From contig JASJBO010000152.1 in the NCBI GenBank assembly GCA_030066475.1, positions 1 to 13,551 of the forward strand: 13,551 nucleotides of DNA, in the 5' to 3' direction. Positions 1 through 5,965 of the stretch are shown in pieces. A model generated the notes under the pieces. It saw nothing but the letters and a program-made list of their open reading frames with translations. It was not told where the DNA came from and did not search any database. The number at the start of each line of letters is the position of its first letter. The stretch's first letter is position 1. Source of the stretch: Myxococcota bacterium. GTDB lineage: Bacteria; Myxococcota_A; UBA9160; PR03. The translations under genes were made by a program, and so were the position numbers.

Positions 1-62
1 GCGACCTGCTGGTGAGTGAGCTCGAGGGCCGCGGATTCCGCGTCAAGCGGACCGGAGGGTGA
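1..62 (+). CDS. C-terminal end of an unidentified protein (partial)
   Basis: One frame is open from base 3 to a TGA at 60-62 and reads DLLVSELEGRGFRVKRTGG. The other two forward frames hit stops within the first 20 bases. The codons are GC-ending, like the confirmed genes in the window. The gene starts left of the window, so only about 19 residues are visible and the product cannot be named. The small gene downstream follows after an AT-rich gap, so this is probably the last gene of a preceding unit. It could also be a chance open stretch. Confidence 0.35.
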   Translation, partial: DLLVSELEGRGFRVKRTGG

Positions 63-73
63 TCAAGAGACCC

Positions 74-97
74 ATTTTGCCCGAAATAGGGCAAAAT
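74..97. promoter_or_regulatory. Perfect 9-bp inverted repeat, operator-like
   Basis: ATTTTGCCC at 74-82 is matched exactly by GGGCAAAAT at 89-97 around the 6-nt centre GAAATA. The arms are AT-rich at their outer ends in an otherwise very GC-rich window. The layout is the reverse of an intrinsic terminator: T residues precede the GC part and A residues follow it, so no U tail would form. A degenerate half-site-like stretch (GCGAAAAT, 102-109) follows. The position between a stop codon at 62 and a gene start near 136 suits a protein-binding site in a promoter region. The binding protein is unknown. Confidence 0.45.
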
Positions 98-135
98 AGT
101 TGCGAAAATCCTGCCGAGATGGCTCTCTGTCGCCC

Positions 136-408
136 GTGGCAGAGCCCGGGCACCTCGACGACCTCCTCGAACACCTGACTCGGACCACCGGCCTGGAGCC
201 GCGCGCCGCCCAGCGCCTGGTGGCCGAGGTGGTCGCCTACTTCGCCGAGTCGGCGGCGGCGTTCGCCGTCCGCCGGCACGCCGAGCTGCGCGCCCACGGA
301 CTCGCCAACCCCGACATCTACGCGCGGATCGCCGCGGAGCTGGCCGAGCGCCGCTTCGCGGCGGCGCCCGCGAGCGAGCGCCAGATCCGGCGCTGGATCT
401 ACGGCTAG
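136..408 (+). CDS. Small hypothetical protein, 90 aa, C-terminal RQIRRWIYG motif
   Basis: The protein reads from VAEPGHLDDLLEHL to RQIRRWIYG and is soluble, mostly alpha-helical by composition, with no signal peptide or membrane segment. The middle holds an RRHAELRAHG segment followed by NPDIYARIAAELAERRF, and the end is strongly basic, which would suit nucleic-acid binding (inference). I do not recognise a named family, although the pattern looks like a conserved small protein rather than a random reading frame. The frame is open back to a TTG at 100, but codons 100-135 (cga, aaa, gat, tct) lack the GC-ending bias of the rest, so GTG at 136 is the better start. Neither start has a strong ribosome-binding site. 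The gene lies between the 74-97 palindrome and the repeat pair before glmS. Its neighbours give no functional clue. Confidence 0.55.
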   Translation: MAEPGHLDDLLEHLTRTTGLEPRAAQRLVAEVVAYFAESAAAFAVRRHAELRAHGLANPDIYARIAAELAERRFAAAPASERQIRRWIYG

Positions 409-410
409 AG

Positions 411-490
411 GAGTCTGCGCGGCAGAAGCCCCCGCAAGCGCCCGCAGGGCGCGCGCAGTGAGGCGAAGCCGAACGAAGTCCATCAGCTAC
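411..490. repeat. Hairpin-rich 80-nt element, copy 1
   Basis: This is the first of two adjacent, related 80-nt units. Visible folds, in order, are GGC-AGAA-GCC (421-430), a strong stem GCGCCC-GCA-GGGCGC (438-452), and the mini-hairpin GGC-GAA-GCC (462-470). The last contains GCGAAGC, known as an exceptionally stable DNA mini-hairpin. A fourth fold, TCTGC-GCG-GCAGA (414-426), exists only in this copy and overlaps the first. The unit starts 2 nt after the TAG of the small upstream gene. No convincing coding sequence is seen in it. It may be a REP-like dispersed repeat or a structured leader; the sequence alone does not decide. Confidence 0.7.
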
Positions 491-570
491 GAGCCTCCGC
501 GGCAGAAGCCCTCCAGCAAGCGCCCGCAGGGCGCGCGCAGCGAGCCGCAGGCGAGCGAAGTCCACTAGCC
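491..570. repeat. Hairpin-rich 80-nt element, copy 2, in the glmS leader
   Basis: Copy 2 matches copy 1 over most of its length, with a 2-nt insertion near 511-515. Bases 516-540 are identical to 434-458. The main stem GCGCCC-GCA-GGGCGC recurs at 520-534. The third mini-hairpin is GCC-GCA-GGC (544-552), so its middle pair is C-G where copy 1 has G-C. The shared CGAAGTCCA closes both copies. The unit ends at the GGAGGAG ribosome-binding site of glmS, so it is probably transcribed in the glmS 5' leader if the promoter lies upstream. It does not resemble the Gram-positive glmS ribozyme. Confidence 0.7.
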
Positions 571-583
571 GGAGGAGACGGAC

Positions 584-2416
584 ATGTGCGGCATCGTGGG
601 ATACGTCGGTCGGCGCGAGGTGACGCCGATCCTGCTCTCGGGGCTGCGGCGCCTCGAGTACCGCGGCTACGACTCGGCCGGCGTGGCCGTGGCGGCGCGC
701 GGCGCGCTGCGCGTGCACAAGCGCGCCGGCCGCATCGGCGCGCTCGAGGAGAGCCTGCCGCGCCGGCTGGCGACGCTGCGCGGCGGCGCCGGCATCGGCC
801 ACACCCGCTGGGCGACGCACGGCGTGCCCAACGACGCGAACGCGCACCCGCACCTCGACGGCGCCGACCGCTTCGCGGTGGTGCACAACGGCATCGTCGA
901 GAACGCCGCAGCGCTGCGCGCCGACCTCACGGCGCGCGGGGTCGAGCTGCGCTCCGACACCGACAGCGAGGTGCTGGCGCACCTGATCGCGGCGGCCGAG
1001 GCCGACACGCTCGAGCAGCGCGTGCGCGAGGCGCTCGCCGCCGTGGAGGGCACCTACGGCGTCGTGGTGGTCGACGCCGAGCAGCCCGACCGCATCGTGG
1101 CCGCGCGCAACGGCAGCCCCGTGATCCTCGGCATCGGCGACAAGGAGATGTTCGTCGCCTCCGACGTCGCGGCGCTGGTGCAGCACACCCAGCAGGTCGT
1201 GCACCTCGACGACCGCGAGGTCGCGGTGCTCGAGGCGAGCGGGCTGCGCACCTTCACGCTCGACGACGTCACCACCCACAAGCGTCCCGATACGGTGAGC
1301 TGGGGGCAGGAGTCGTACGAGAAGGGCCCGCACGAGCACTTCATGCGCAAGGAGATCCTCGAGCAGCCCGAGACCAGCGCGCGCACGCTGCGCGGGCGGC
1401 TCGACGCGCAGTTCGGCACGGCGCGCCTCGGCGGCCTCGAGCTCTCGGCGCGCGACCTGCTCGAGATCCGCCGCGTCAAGCTGCTCGGCTGCGGATCGGC
1501 CTACTACGCCGGCCAGGTCGGGGCGGGGCTGATCGAGTCCCTCGCCCGCGTCCCGGCCGACGCCGAGCCCGCCGCCGAGTTCCGCTACCGCAACCCGGTG
1601 ATCGAGAAGGACACGCTCTACCTGGCGATCAGCCAGTCCGGCGAGACCTTCGACACGCTGGCCGCGGTGCAGGAGGTGCAGCGCAAGGGCGGCCGCGTGC
1701 TGGGCGTGGTGAACGCCGTGGGCAGCACGATCGCGCGCGCCTGCGAGGGCGGCATCTACGTGCACGCGGGCCCCGAGATCTCGGTGACGTCGACCAAGAC
1801 CTTCACCTCGACGGCGCTCGCGCTGGCGCTATTCGCGCTCCACCTCGGCCGGATCCGCGACCTCTCGCCCGCCGACGGGCGGCGCCTGGTGCGCGCGCTC
1901 GAGCGACTGCCCGAGCAGATCGGCGCGATCCTGGCCGACGAGGCGTCGATCCGCGCGGTGGCCGAGACGCTCGGCCGGGCGCGCAGCTGCTTCTTCATCG
2001 GCCGCGCCGCCGCGTATCCGGTGGCGCGCGAAGGCGCGCAGAAGCTGAAGGAGGTCTCGTACATCCACGCCGAGGCCTACCCCGCCTCGGAGCTCAAGCA
2101 CGGCCCGCTCGCGCTGATCGACCGCGAGACGCCGACCGTCGTCGTGCTGCCCCACGACGAGCTGCTCGAGAAGTCGCTGGCATCGCTCGAGGAGATCCGC
2201 GCGCGCGGCGGCCCGATCCTGGGGATCACCCACGACGGCGAGCCGCGCGTGGACGCGCGCTGCGACCAGCGGCTGGTGGTGCCGCGCAGCGAGCCGGCGC
2301 TCGACCCGATCCTGCTCGCGATTCCGCTCCAGCTGGTGGCCTACCACGCGGCCGTGGCGCTGGGCCGCGACGTCGACCAGCCGCGCAACCTGGCGAAGAG
2401 CGTGACGGTGGAGTGA
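584..2416 (+). CDS. glmS: Glutamine--fructose-6-phosphate aminotransferase (isomerizing)
   Basis: GlmS is cytoplasmic and makes glucosamine-6-phosphate from fructose-6-phosphate and glutamine, the committed step toward UDP-GlcNAc for peptidoglycan and LPS. The 610 residues match the usual length (about 609). The N-terminal glutaminase domain (about 2-220) starts MCGIVGYVG, with Cys2 as nucleophile after Met removal, and has HTRWATHG (73-80), HNGIVEN (101-107) and SDTDSEV (124-130). Two sugar-isomerase (SIS) domains follow, with SQSGET (350-355), TSTKTFTS (402-409) and KLKEVSYIHAEAYPASELKHGP-like residues at 487-508. The C-terminal tail ends in LAKSVTVE. E490, H506 and K605 correspond to the E. 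coli isomerase residues Glu488, His504 and Lys603. GGAGGAG at 571-577 precedes the ATG with good spacing. The gene stands alone, with no glmU or glmM nearby. Nothing is missing or broken. Confidence 0.98.
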   Translation: MCGIVGYVGRREVTPILLSGLRRLEYRGYDSAGVAVAARGALRVHKRAGRIGALEESLPRRLATLRGGAGIGHTRWATHGVPNDANAHPHLDGADRFAVVHNGIVENAAALRADLTARGVELRSDTDSEVLAHLIAAAEADTLEQRVREALAAVEGTYGVVVVDAEQPDRIVAARNGSPVILGIGDKEMFVASDVAALVQHTQQVVHLDDREVAVLEASGLRTFTLDDVTTHKRPDTVSWGQESYEKGPHEHFMRKEILEQPETSARTLRGRLDAQFGTARLGGLELSARDLLEIRRVKLLGCGSAYYAGQVGAGLIESLARVPADAEPAAEFRYRNPVIEKDTLYLAISQSGETFDTLAAVQEVQRKGGRVLGVVNAVGSTIARACEGGIYVHAGPEISVTSTKTFTSTALALALFALHLGRIRDLSPADGRRLVRALERLPEQIGAILADEASIRAVAETLGRARSCFFIGRAAAYPVAREGAQKLKEVSYIHAEAYPASELKHGPLALIDRETPTVVVLPHDELLEKSLASLEEIRARGGPILGITHDGEPRVDARCDQRLVVPRSEPALDPILLAIPLQLVAYHAAVALGRDVDQPRNLAKSVTVE

Positions 2417-2436
2417 GGCCGCCGGCCACGCCGCGA

Positions 2437-2457
2437 GCGGCGCTGGACATGCGCCGC
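2437..2457 (+). terminator. GC-rich hairpin after glmS, possible terminator
   Basis: GCGGCGC (2437-2443) pairs perfectly with GCGCCGC (2451-2457) around the 7-nt loop TGGACAT, starting 21 nt after the glmS stop. An alternative smaller stem, CGCCGC-GA-GCGGCG, overlaps it at 2429-2442. There is no T-run after the stem, so it is not a classic intrinsic terminator. The position between two genes of unrelated function makes a transcription-end role plausible. Confidence 0.3.
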
Positions 2458-2530
2458 CGATCCGACATCCTCCGAGGCGTTGGGGGCAGGAATCGGCGAG
2501 GCCCGCGGTCGCGGGGTGGCAGTGGGATCC

Positions 2531-5239
2531 ATGCGGTTGCGAGGCGCGCCCGGGCGATGGGATCACCGGCGCTGCGCCCTCCTGCTCCTGGCGGCGGCCT
2601 GGACGTTGGCGACCCCGCCGGCATCGGCTGACGTCGCAACGATCGCCGCCACCCGGGACAACACGCTCTACGAGCCGTTCGAGGAACTGAGCAACGGGGC
2701 CGGCGCCCACTTCTTCGCCGGCCTCACCAACGGGGCCGCGACGCGCCGCGGGCTCCTGGCCTTCGACGTGGCCGGCGCCATCCCGGCCGGCTCCACGATC
2801 ACCGCGGCCACGCTCACGCTGCACATGTCGCGCAGCCTCGCCGGCGACACCGACGTCACGCTGCACCGCCTGCTCGCCGACTGGGGCGAGGGCGGCTCGG
2901 ATGCGAGCGACGAGGAGGGCATCCCCGCCCCGGCCGAGGACGGGGACGCGACCTGGTCCTACACCTTCTACGACACGGGCGACCCCGCCGGCTCGCCCGC
3001 CTGGTCGACCCCGGGCGCCGAAGCCGGCGTCGACTTCGTCGCGGTCGCCAGCGCCAGCGCCCGCGTCGGCGGCACGGGCTTCTACGCCTGGTCGTCGGCG
3101 GCGATGGTCTCGGACGTGCAGGCCTGGCTCGACGATCCCGGGGGCGACTTCGGCTGGCTGGTGATCGGCCGGGAGTCCGGCTTCCGGACCGCCAAGCGCT
3201 TCGACAGCCGCCAGCACGGCACGGCCGGCAACCGGCCGCAGCTCGAGGTCGTGTACACGCCGTCGCCGTTGCCCGGCGCGTGCTGCGCCGACGACGGCAG
3301 CTGCAGCGAGGCGAGCGGCGCTGCCTGCGCGGGCCTCTACCTGGGCCCGGGCAGCGTCTGCGCCCCGGATCCGTGCGCGGCGCAGACGGGCGCCTGCTGC
3401 GCGGACGACGCGAGCTGCACGCTGGTGCTCGAGCCGGGCAGCGCCTGCGCGGAGAGCTACGCGGGCGCCGGCAGCGTCTGCGTCCCGAACGCGTGCCCGC
3501 TGCCGCCGACCGGCGCGTGCTGCTTCCCCGACGCCGCGGCCACCTGCGGCGAGGGCAGCCCCTCCGACTGCGCGGCGGTCGCCGGCGCCTACCAGGGCGA
3601 CGGGACGCAGTGCACGCCGAACCCCTGTCCCGTCGTGCTGGAGCCCTTCGTCGACGCGCTGCCGATCCCCGCGGTGGCGCAGCCGACCAGTGGCGCAGCG
3701 GGCGGCGCTGCGACCTATGAGCTCGCCATGCGCGAGGTGCAGCAGCAGCTCCACCGCGACCTGCCGCCCACCACGGTCTGGGGCTTCGGCGACGGCCCGA
3801 CCGGCGCGTCCTTCCCGGGCCCCACCATCGAGGCCACCAGCGGACAGCCGGTGACGGTCACCTGGGTCAACGACCTGCGCGACACGAGCCTCCCGGGTCC
3901 GCCGCTGCGCACGGAGCACTTCCTTCCCGTGGACACCTGCCCGCACGGCGTCGACGGCCCCGCGCCGCGCACGGTCGTGCACCTGCACGGCGGCCACGTC
4001 GCGGCCGAGTTCGACGGCTATCCCGAGGACACCTTCCTGCCCGGCGAGCAGGCGGTGTACGTCTATCCGAACGGCCAGCTCCCGGCGACGCTCTGGTACC
4101 ACGACCACGCGCTCGGCATCACCCGCCTGAACGTGTACATGGGCCTGGCGGGCCTCTACCTGATCCGCGACGCGGTGGAGCAGTCGCTGGGCCTGCCGTC
4201 CGGCGAGTTCGAGATCCCGCTCGCGATCCAGGACCGCAGCTTCGAGCCGGACGGCTCGCTGCGCTACCCGAGCGCCTGGCAGGACATGGTCTTCGGCAAC
4301 ACCGTCCTCGTGAACGGCAAGGCGTGGCCCTTCCTGGACGTGAAGCAGGGCAAGTACCGCTTCCGCATCCTCGACGGCTCGGGCTCGCGCAGCTACACGC
4401 TCTCGCTCTCGAGCGGCGCGCCGTTCCACGTGCTCGGTCAGGAAGGCGGCCTGCTGCCCGCCCCGGTGATGGCGACGGAGATCACGCTGGGTCCCGGCGA
4501 GCGCGCCGACGTCGTCGTGGACTTCGCGCCCTATCCCGCCGGCACCGAGATCCTGCTCGTCAACAGCGCCCCGGCGCCCTTCCCCGGCGAGCCCGGCGTC
4601 GGCGTGGTGCCGGAGGTGATCAAGTTCGTCGTCGGAGCCGAGACCGGACACACGGCCCCGCTGCCGGCGAGCCTGCGTCCGATGGAGGTCCTCGACGAGC
4701 AGGACGCGGTGATGAGTCGCGACTTCGAGCTCGAGAAGGGACCCGGCAATGCCTGCAGCCCGTTCGTGTGGCTGATCAACGGGCTCGGCTGGGACGACAT
4801 CACCGAGTATCCCGAGCTGGGCAGCACCGAGGTCTGGCGCTTCATCAACCGCTCCGGTGTCACCCACCCGATGCACATGCATCTGGTGATGTTCCAGGTG
4901 CTCGACCGACAGCCCTTCCAGGAGGTGGACGGGAGCATCGCGCCGATCGGCTCGCCGGCGCCGCCGGCGCCGGTCGAGGCCGGCTGGAGGGACACGGTGG
5001 CGGTGGGCCCGGGCGAGATCGTGCGCGTGATCGCCCGCTTCGAGGACTTCACCGGCCGCTACGCCTACCACTGCCACATCCTCGAGCACGAGGATCACGA
5101 GATGATGCGGCAGTTCGAGGTCGTGCCGGAGCCGGGTCCGGCGGCGCTGCGGCTGGCCGCGCTGCTCGGGCTGGGCCTCCTGGCGGGCCGGTCGCGGCGG
5201 TCGGGGAGCCCGCTGGCCGCGAGGCGCCTGGAACGCTAG
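2531..5239 (+). CDS. Exported multicopper oxidase with DNRLRE-like domain, Cys-rich repeats and PEP-CTERM-like tail
   Basis: This 902-residue protein should oxidise a substrate (phenolic, metal ion or pigment; not determinable) while reducing O2 to water, outside the cytoplasm. Residues 1-33 form a signal peptide (RR, then a hydrophobic stretch, then ASA before D34). About 34-245 resemble a DNRLRE/CBM96-like beta domain (RDNTLYE near 42-48, LLAFDV, DVQAWL). Three six-cysteine repeats span 249-366. The oxidase covers about 390-864 with all copper motifs: HLHGGH (484-489), WYHDH (522-526), HPMHMH (779-784) and HCHILEHEDHEM (847-858). H779, C848, H853 and M858 fit the type 1 copper site, as in CotA-like enzymes. 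VPEP (865-868), a hydrophobic run and RSRR (887-890) look like a PEP-CTERM signal. The frame opens earlier (TTG 2480, GTG 2516 and 2522), but ATG 2531 places the signal peptide properly. The upstream SD is weak (GGGTGG, 2514-2519). Confidence 0.9.
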   Translation: MRLRGAPGRWDHRRCALLLLAAAWTLATPPASADVATIAATRDNTLYEPFEELSNGAGAHFFAGLTNGAATRRGLLAFDVAGAIPAGSTITAATLTLHMSRSLAGDTDVTLHRLLADWGEGGSDASDEEGIPAPAEDGDATWSYTFYDTGDPAGSPAWSTPGAEAGVDFVAVASASARVGGTGFYAWSSAAMVSDVQAWLDDPGGDFGWLVIGRESGFRTAKRFDSRQHGTAGNRPQLEVVYTPSPLPGACCADDGSCSEASGAACAGLYLGPGSVCAPDPCAAQTGACCADDASCTLVLEPGSACAESYAGAGSVCVPNACPLPPTGACCFPDAAATCGEGSPSDCAAVAGAYQGDGTQCTPNPCPVVLEPFVDALPIPAVAQPTSGAAGGAATYELAMREVQQQLHRDLPPTTVWGFGDGPTGASFPGPTIEATSGQPVTVTWVNDLRDTSLPGPPLRTEHFLPVDTCPHGVDGPAPRTVVHLHGGHVAAEFDGYPEDTFLPGEQAVYVYPNGQLPATLWYHDHALGITRLNVYMGLAGLYLIRDAVEQSLGLPSGEFEIPLAIQDRSFEPDGSLRYPSAWQDMVFGNTVLVNGKAWPFLDVKQGKYRFRILDGSGSRSYTLSLSSGAPFHVLGQEGGLLPAPVMATEITLGPGERADVVVDFAPYPAGTEILLVNSAPAPFPGEPGVGVVPEVIKFVVGAETGHTAPLPASLRPMEVLDEQDAVMSRDFELEKGPGNACSPFVWLINGLGWDDITEYPELGSTEVWRFINRSGVTHPMHMHLVMFQVLDRQPFQEVDGSIAPIGSPAPPAPVEAGWRDTVAVGPGEIVRVIARFEDFTGRYAYHCHILEHEDHEMMRQFEVVPEPGPAALRLAALLGLGLLAGRSRRSGSPLAARRLER
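3275..3628 (+). repeat. Three tandem six-cysteine repeats within the oxidase gene
   Basis: Codons 249-366 encode three diverged units, each beginning GACC and each with six cysteines: C251, C252, C258, C266, C277, C282; then C289, C290, C296, C306, C317, C322; then C330, C331, C339, C347, C361, C366. The common pattern is GACC, then a Cys in an SC or TC context, one Cys in the middle, and a G-x-V/Q-C-x4-C close. Copies 1 and 2 also match clearly at the DNA level (3275 and 3389 onward), which suggests internal duplication. An even cysteine count in an exported protein suggests disulfide-bonded modules linking the beta domain to the oxidase. Confidence 0.8.
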
Positions 5240-5241
5240 TT

Positions 5242-5257
5242 TCGAACGGTCGTTCGA
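5242..5257. promoter_or_regulatory. Palindrome, probable operator of the adjacent TetR regulator
   Basis: TCGAACG (5242-5248) and CGTTCGA (5251-5257) are perfect inverted arms around GT, giving the core GAACGGTCGTTC. Short palindromes with a C/G-rich centre and AAC...GTT arms are typical TetR-family operators. It lies 2 nt after the oxidase stop and 15 nt before the GTG of the TetR gene, where repressor binding would block transcription of the tetR-pump operon. Autoregulation is inferred from position and symmetry. Confidence 0.6.
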
Positions 5258-5272
5258 GGCGAGGCGACCACC

Positions 5273-5965
5273 GTGTCGGAGCCGCTGCCGTCCTCCCATC
5301 TCCGCGCGCTTCCCGAGAACCCAGGCGGGACCAAGGAGCGCCTGCTCGACGCCGCCGAGCGCCTGTTCGCGGAGCGGGGCTTCGAGGGCACCTCGATCCG
5401 GGCGGTCACCCAGGCCGCGGGCGCCAGCGTCTCGGCGGCCAACTACCACTTCGGGTCGAAAGAGGCGCTGCTCCAGGCCACCCTTCAGCGCCGGCTCGGG
5501 CCGGTCAACCGGCAGCGGCTCGCGCGTCTCTCGGCCCTCGAGGCGGGGCCCGAGCCCCCCTCGATCGAGGCGGTGCTCGACGCCTTCCTGCGACCCGGCT
5601 TCGAGGCGCGCGCGGCCGACGCCGAGAGCCCGCTGCGGCTGCGCCAGGTCGCGGCGCGGCTGTTCGCGGATCCGCCCGACGTGGTGGCGTCGCTCCAGCA
5701 AGACCTGTTCGGCGAGATCAACGAGCGCTTCGTCGGCGCGCTCGCCCGCGCCCTGCCCGGTCGCCCGGTCGAAGACGTCGCGCTCGGCTTCCGTCTCACC
5801 GTCGGCATGATGGTCCACGTGATCGCGGGCCATCTGCGCGACGCCACCGGCCTCCCCGACGAGGAGGCCGTGCTGCGCCGCATGATCGCCTTCGCGGCGG
5901 CCGGCCTGCGCGCCGCTCCGCTCGAGTCCCCCTTCCCTGCCGCGCCCGCAGGAGCCGACACATGA
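5273..5965 (+). CDS. TetR family transcriptional regulator, first gene of the efflux operon
   Basis: The 230-residue protein has the standard TetR N-terminal DNA-binding domain at about 20-66: ERLLDAAERLFAERGFEGTSIRAV, then a recognition-helix region ending ANYHFGSKEALL. The rest is a helical ligand-binding and dimerisation domain with RLRQVAARLFADPP and GFRLTVGMMVHVIAGHL segments. Its ligand cannot be read from sequence. The start is GTG at 5273 with GAGGCGAGG just upstream. The stop TGA overlaps the ATG of the fusion-protein gene (ATGA, 5962-5965), so the regulator and pump are translationally coupled. With the palindrome directly upstream, the simplest model is a self-repressing operon released when a pump substrate binds the regulator. 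Specific subfamily not assigned. Confidence 0.93.
   Translation: MSEPLPSSHLRALPENPGGTKERLLDAAERLFAERGFEGTSIRAVTQAAGASVSAANYHFGSKEALLQATLQRRLGPVNRQRLARLSALEAGPEPPSIEAVLDAFLRPGFEARAADAESPLRLRQVAARLFADPPDVVASLQQDLFGEINERFVGALARALPGRPVEDVALGFRLTVGMMVHVIAGHLRDATGLPDEEAVLRRMIAFAAAGLRAAPLESPFPAAPAGADT

Noticed and set aside
100..135. TTG start at 100 for the small protein
   Set aside because: The 12 extra codons are AT-ending unlike the rest of the gene, and only a weak TAGGG within the palindrome could serve as a ribosome-binding site.
43..483. Minus-strand open frame of 146 codons across the small gene and first repeat copy
   Set aside because: It is antisense to the better supported 136-408 frame, has no recognisable domain, and runs through the palindrome and the repeat.
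411..583. A glmS ribozyme in the leader
   Set aside because: The known ribozyme is a larger pseudoknotted RNA of Gram-positive bacteria. This leader is a duplicated set of short hairpins with no similarity that I can see.
2480..2530. Upstream TTG/GTG starts for the oxidase gene
   Set aside because: They would add a Gly/Ala/Arg-rich extension before a well-formed signal peptide that begins at ATG 2531.
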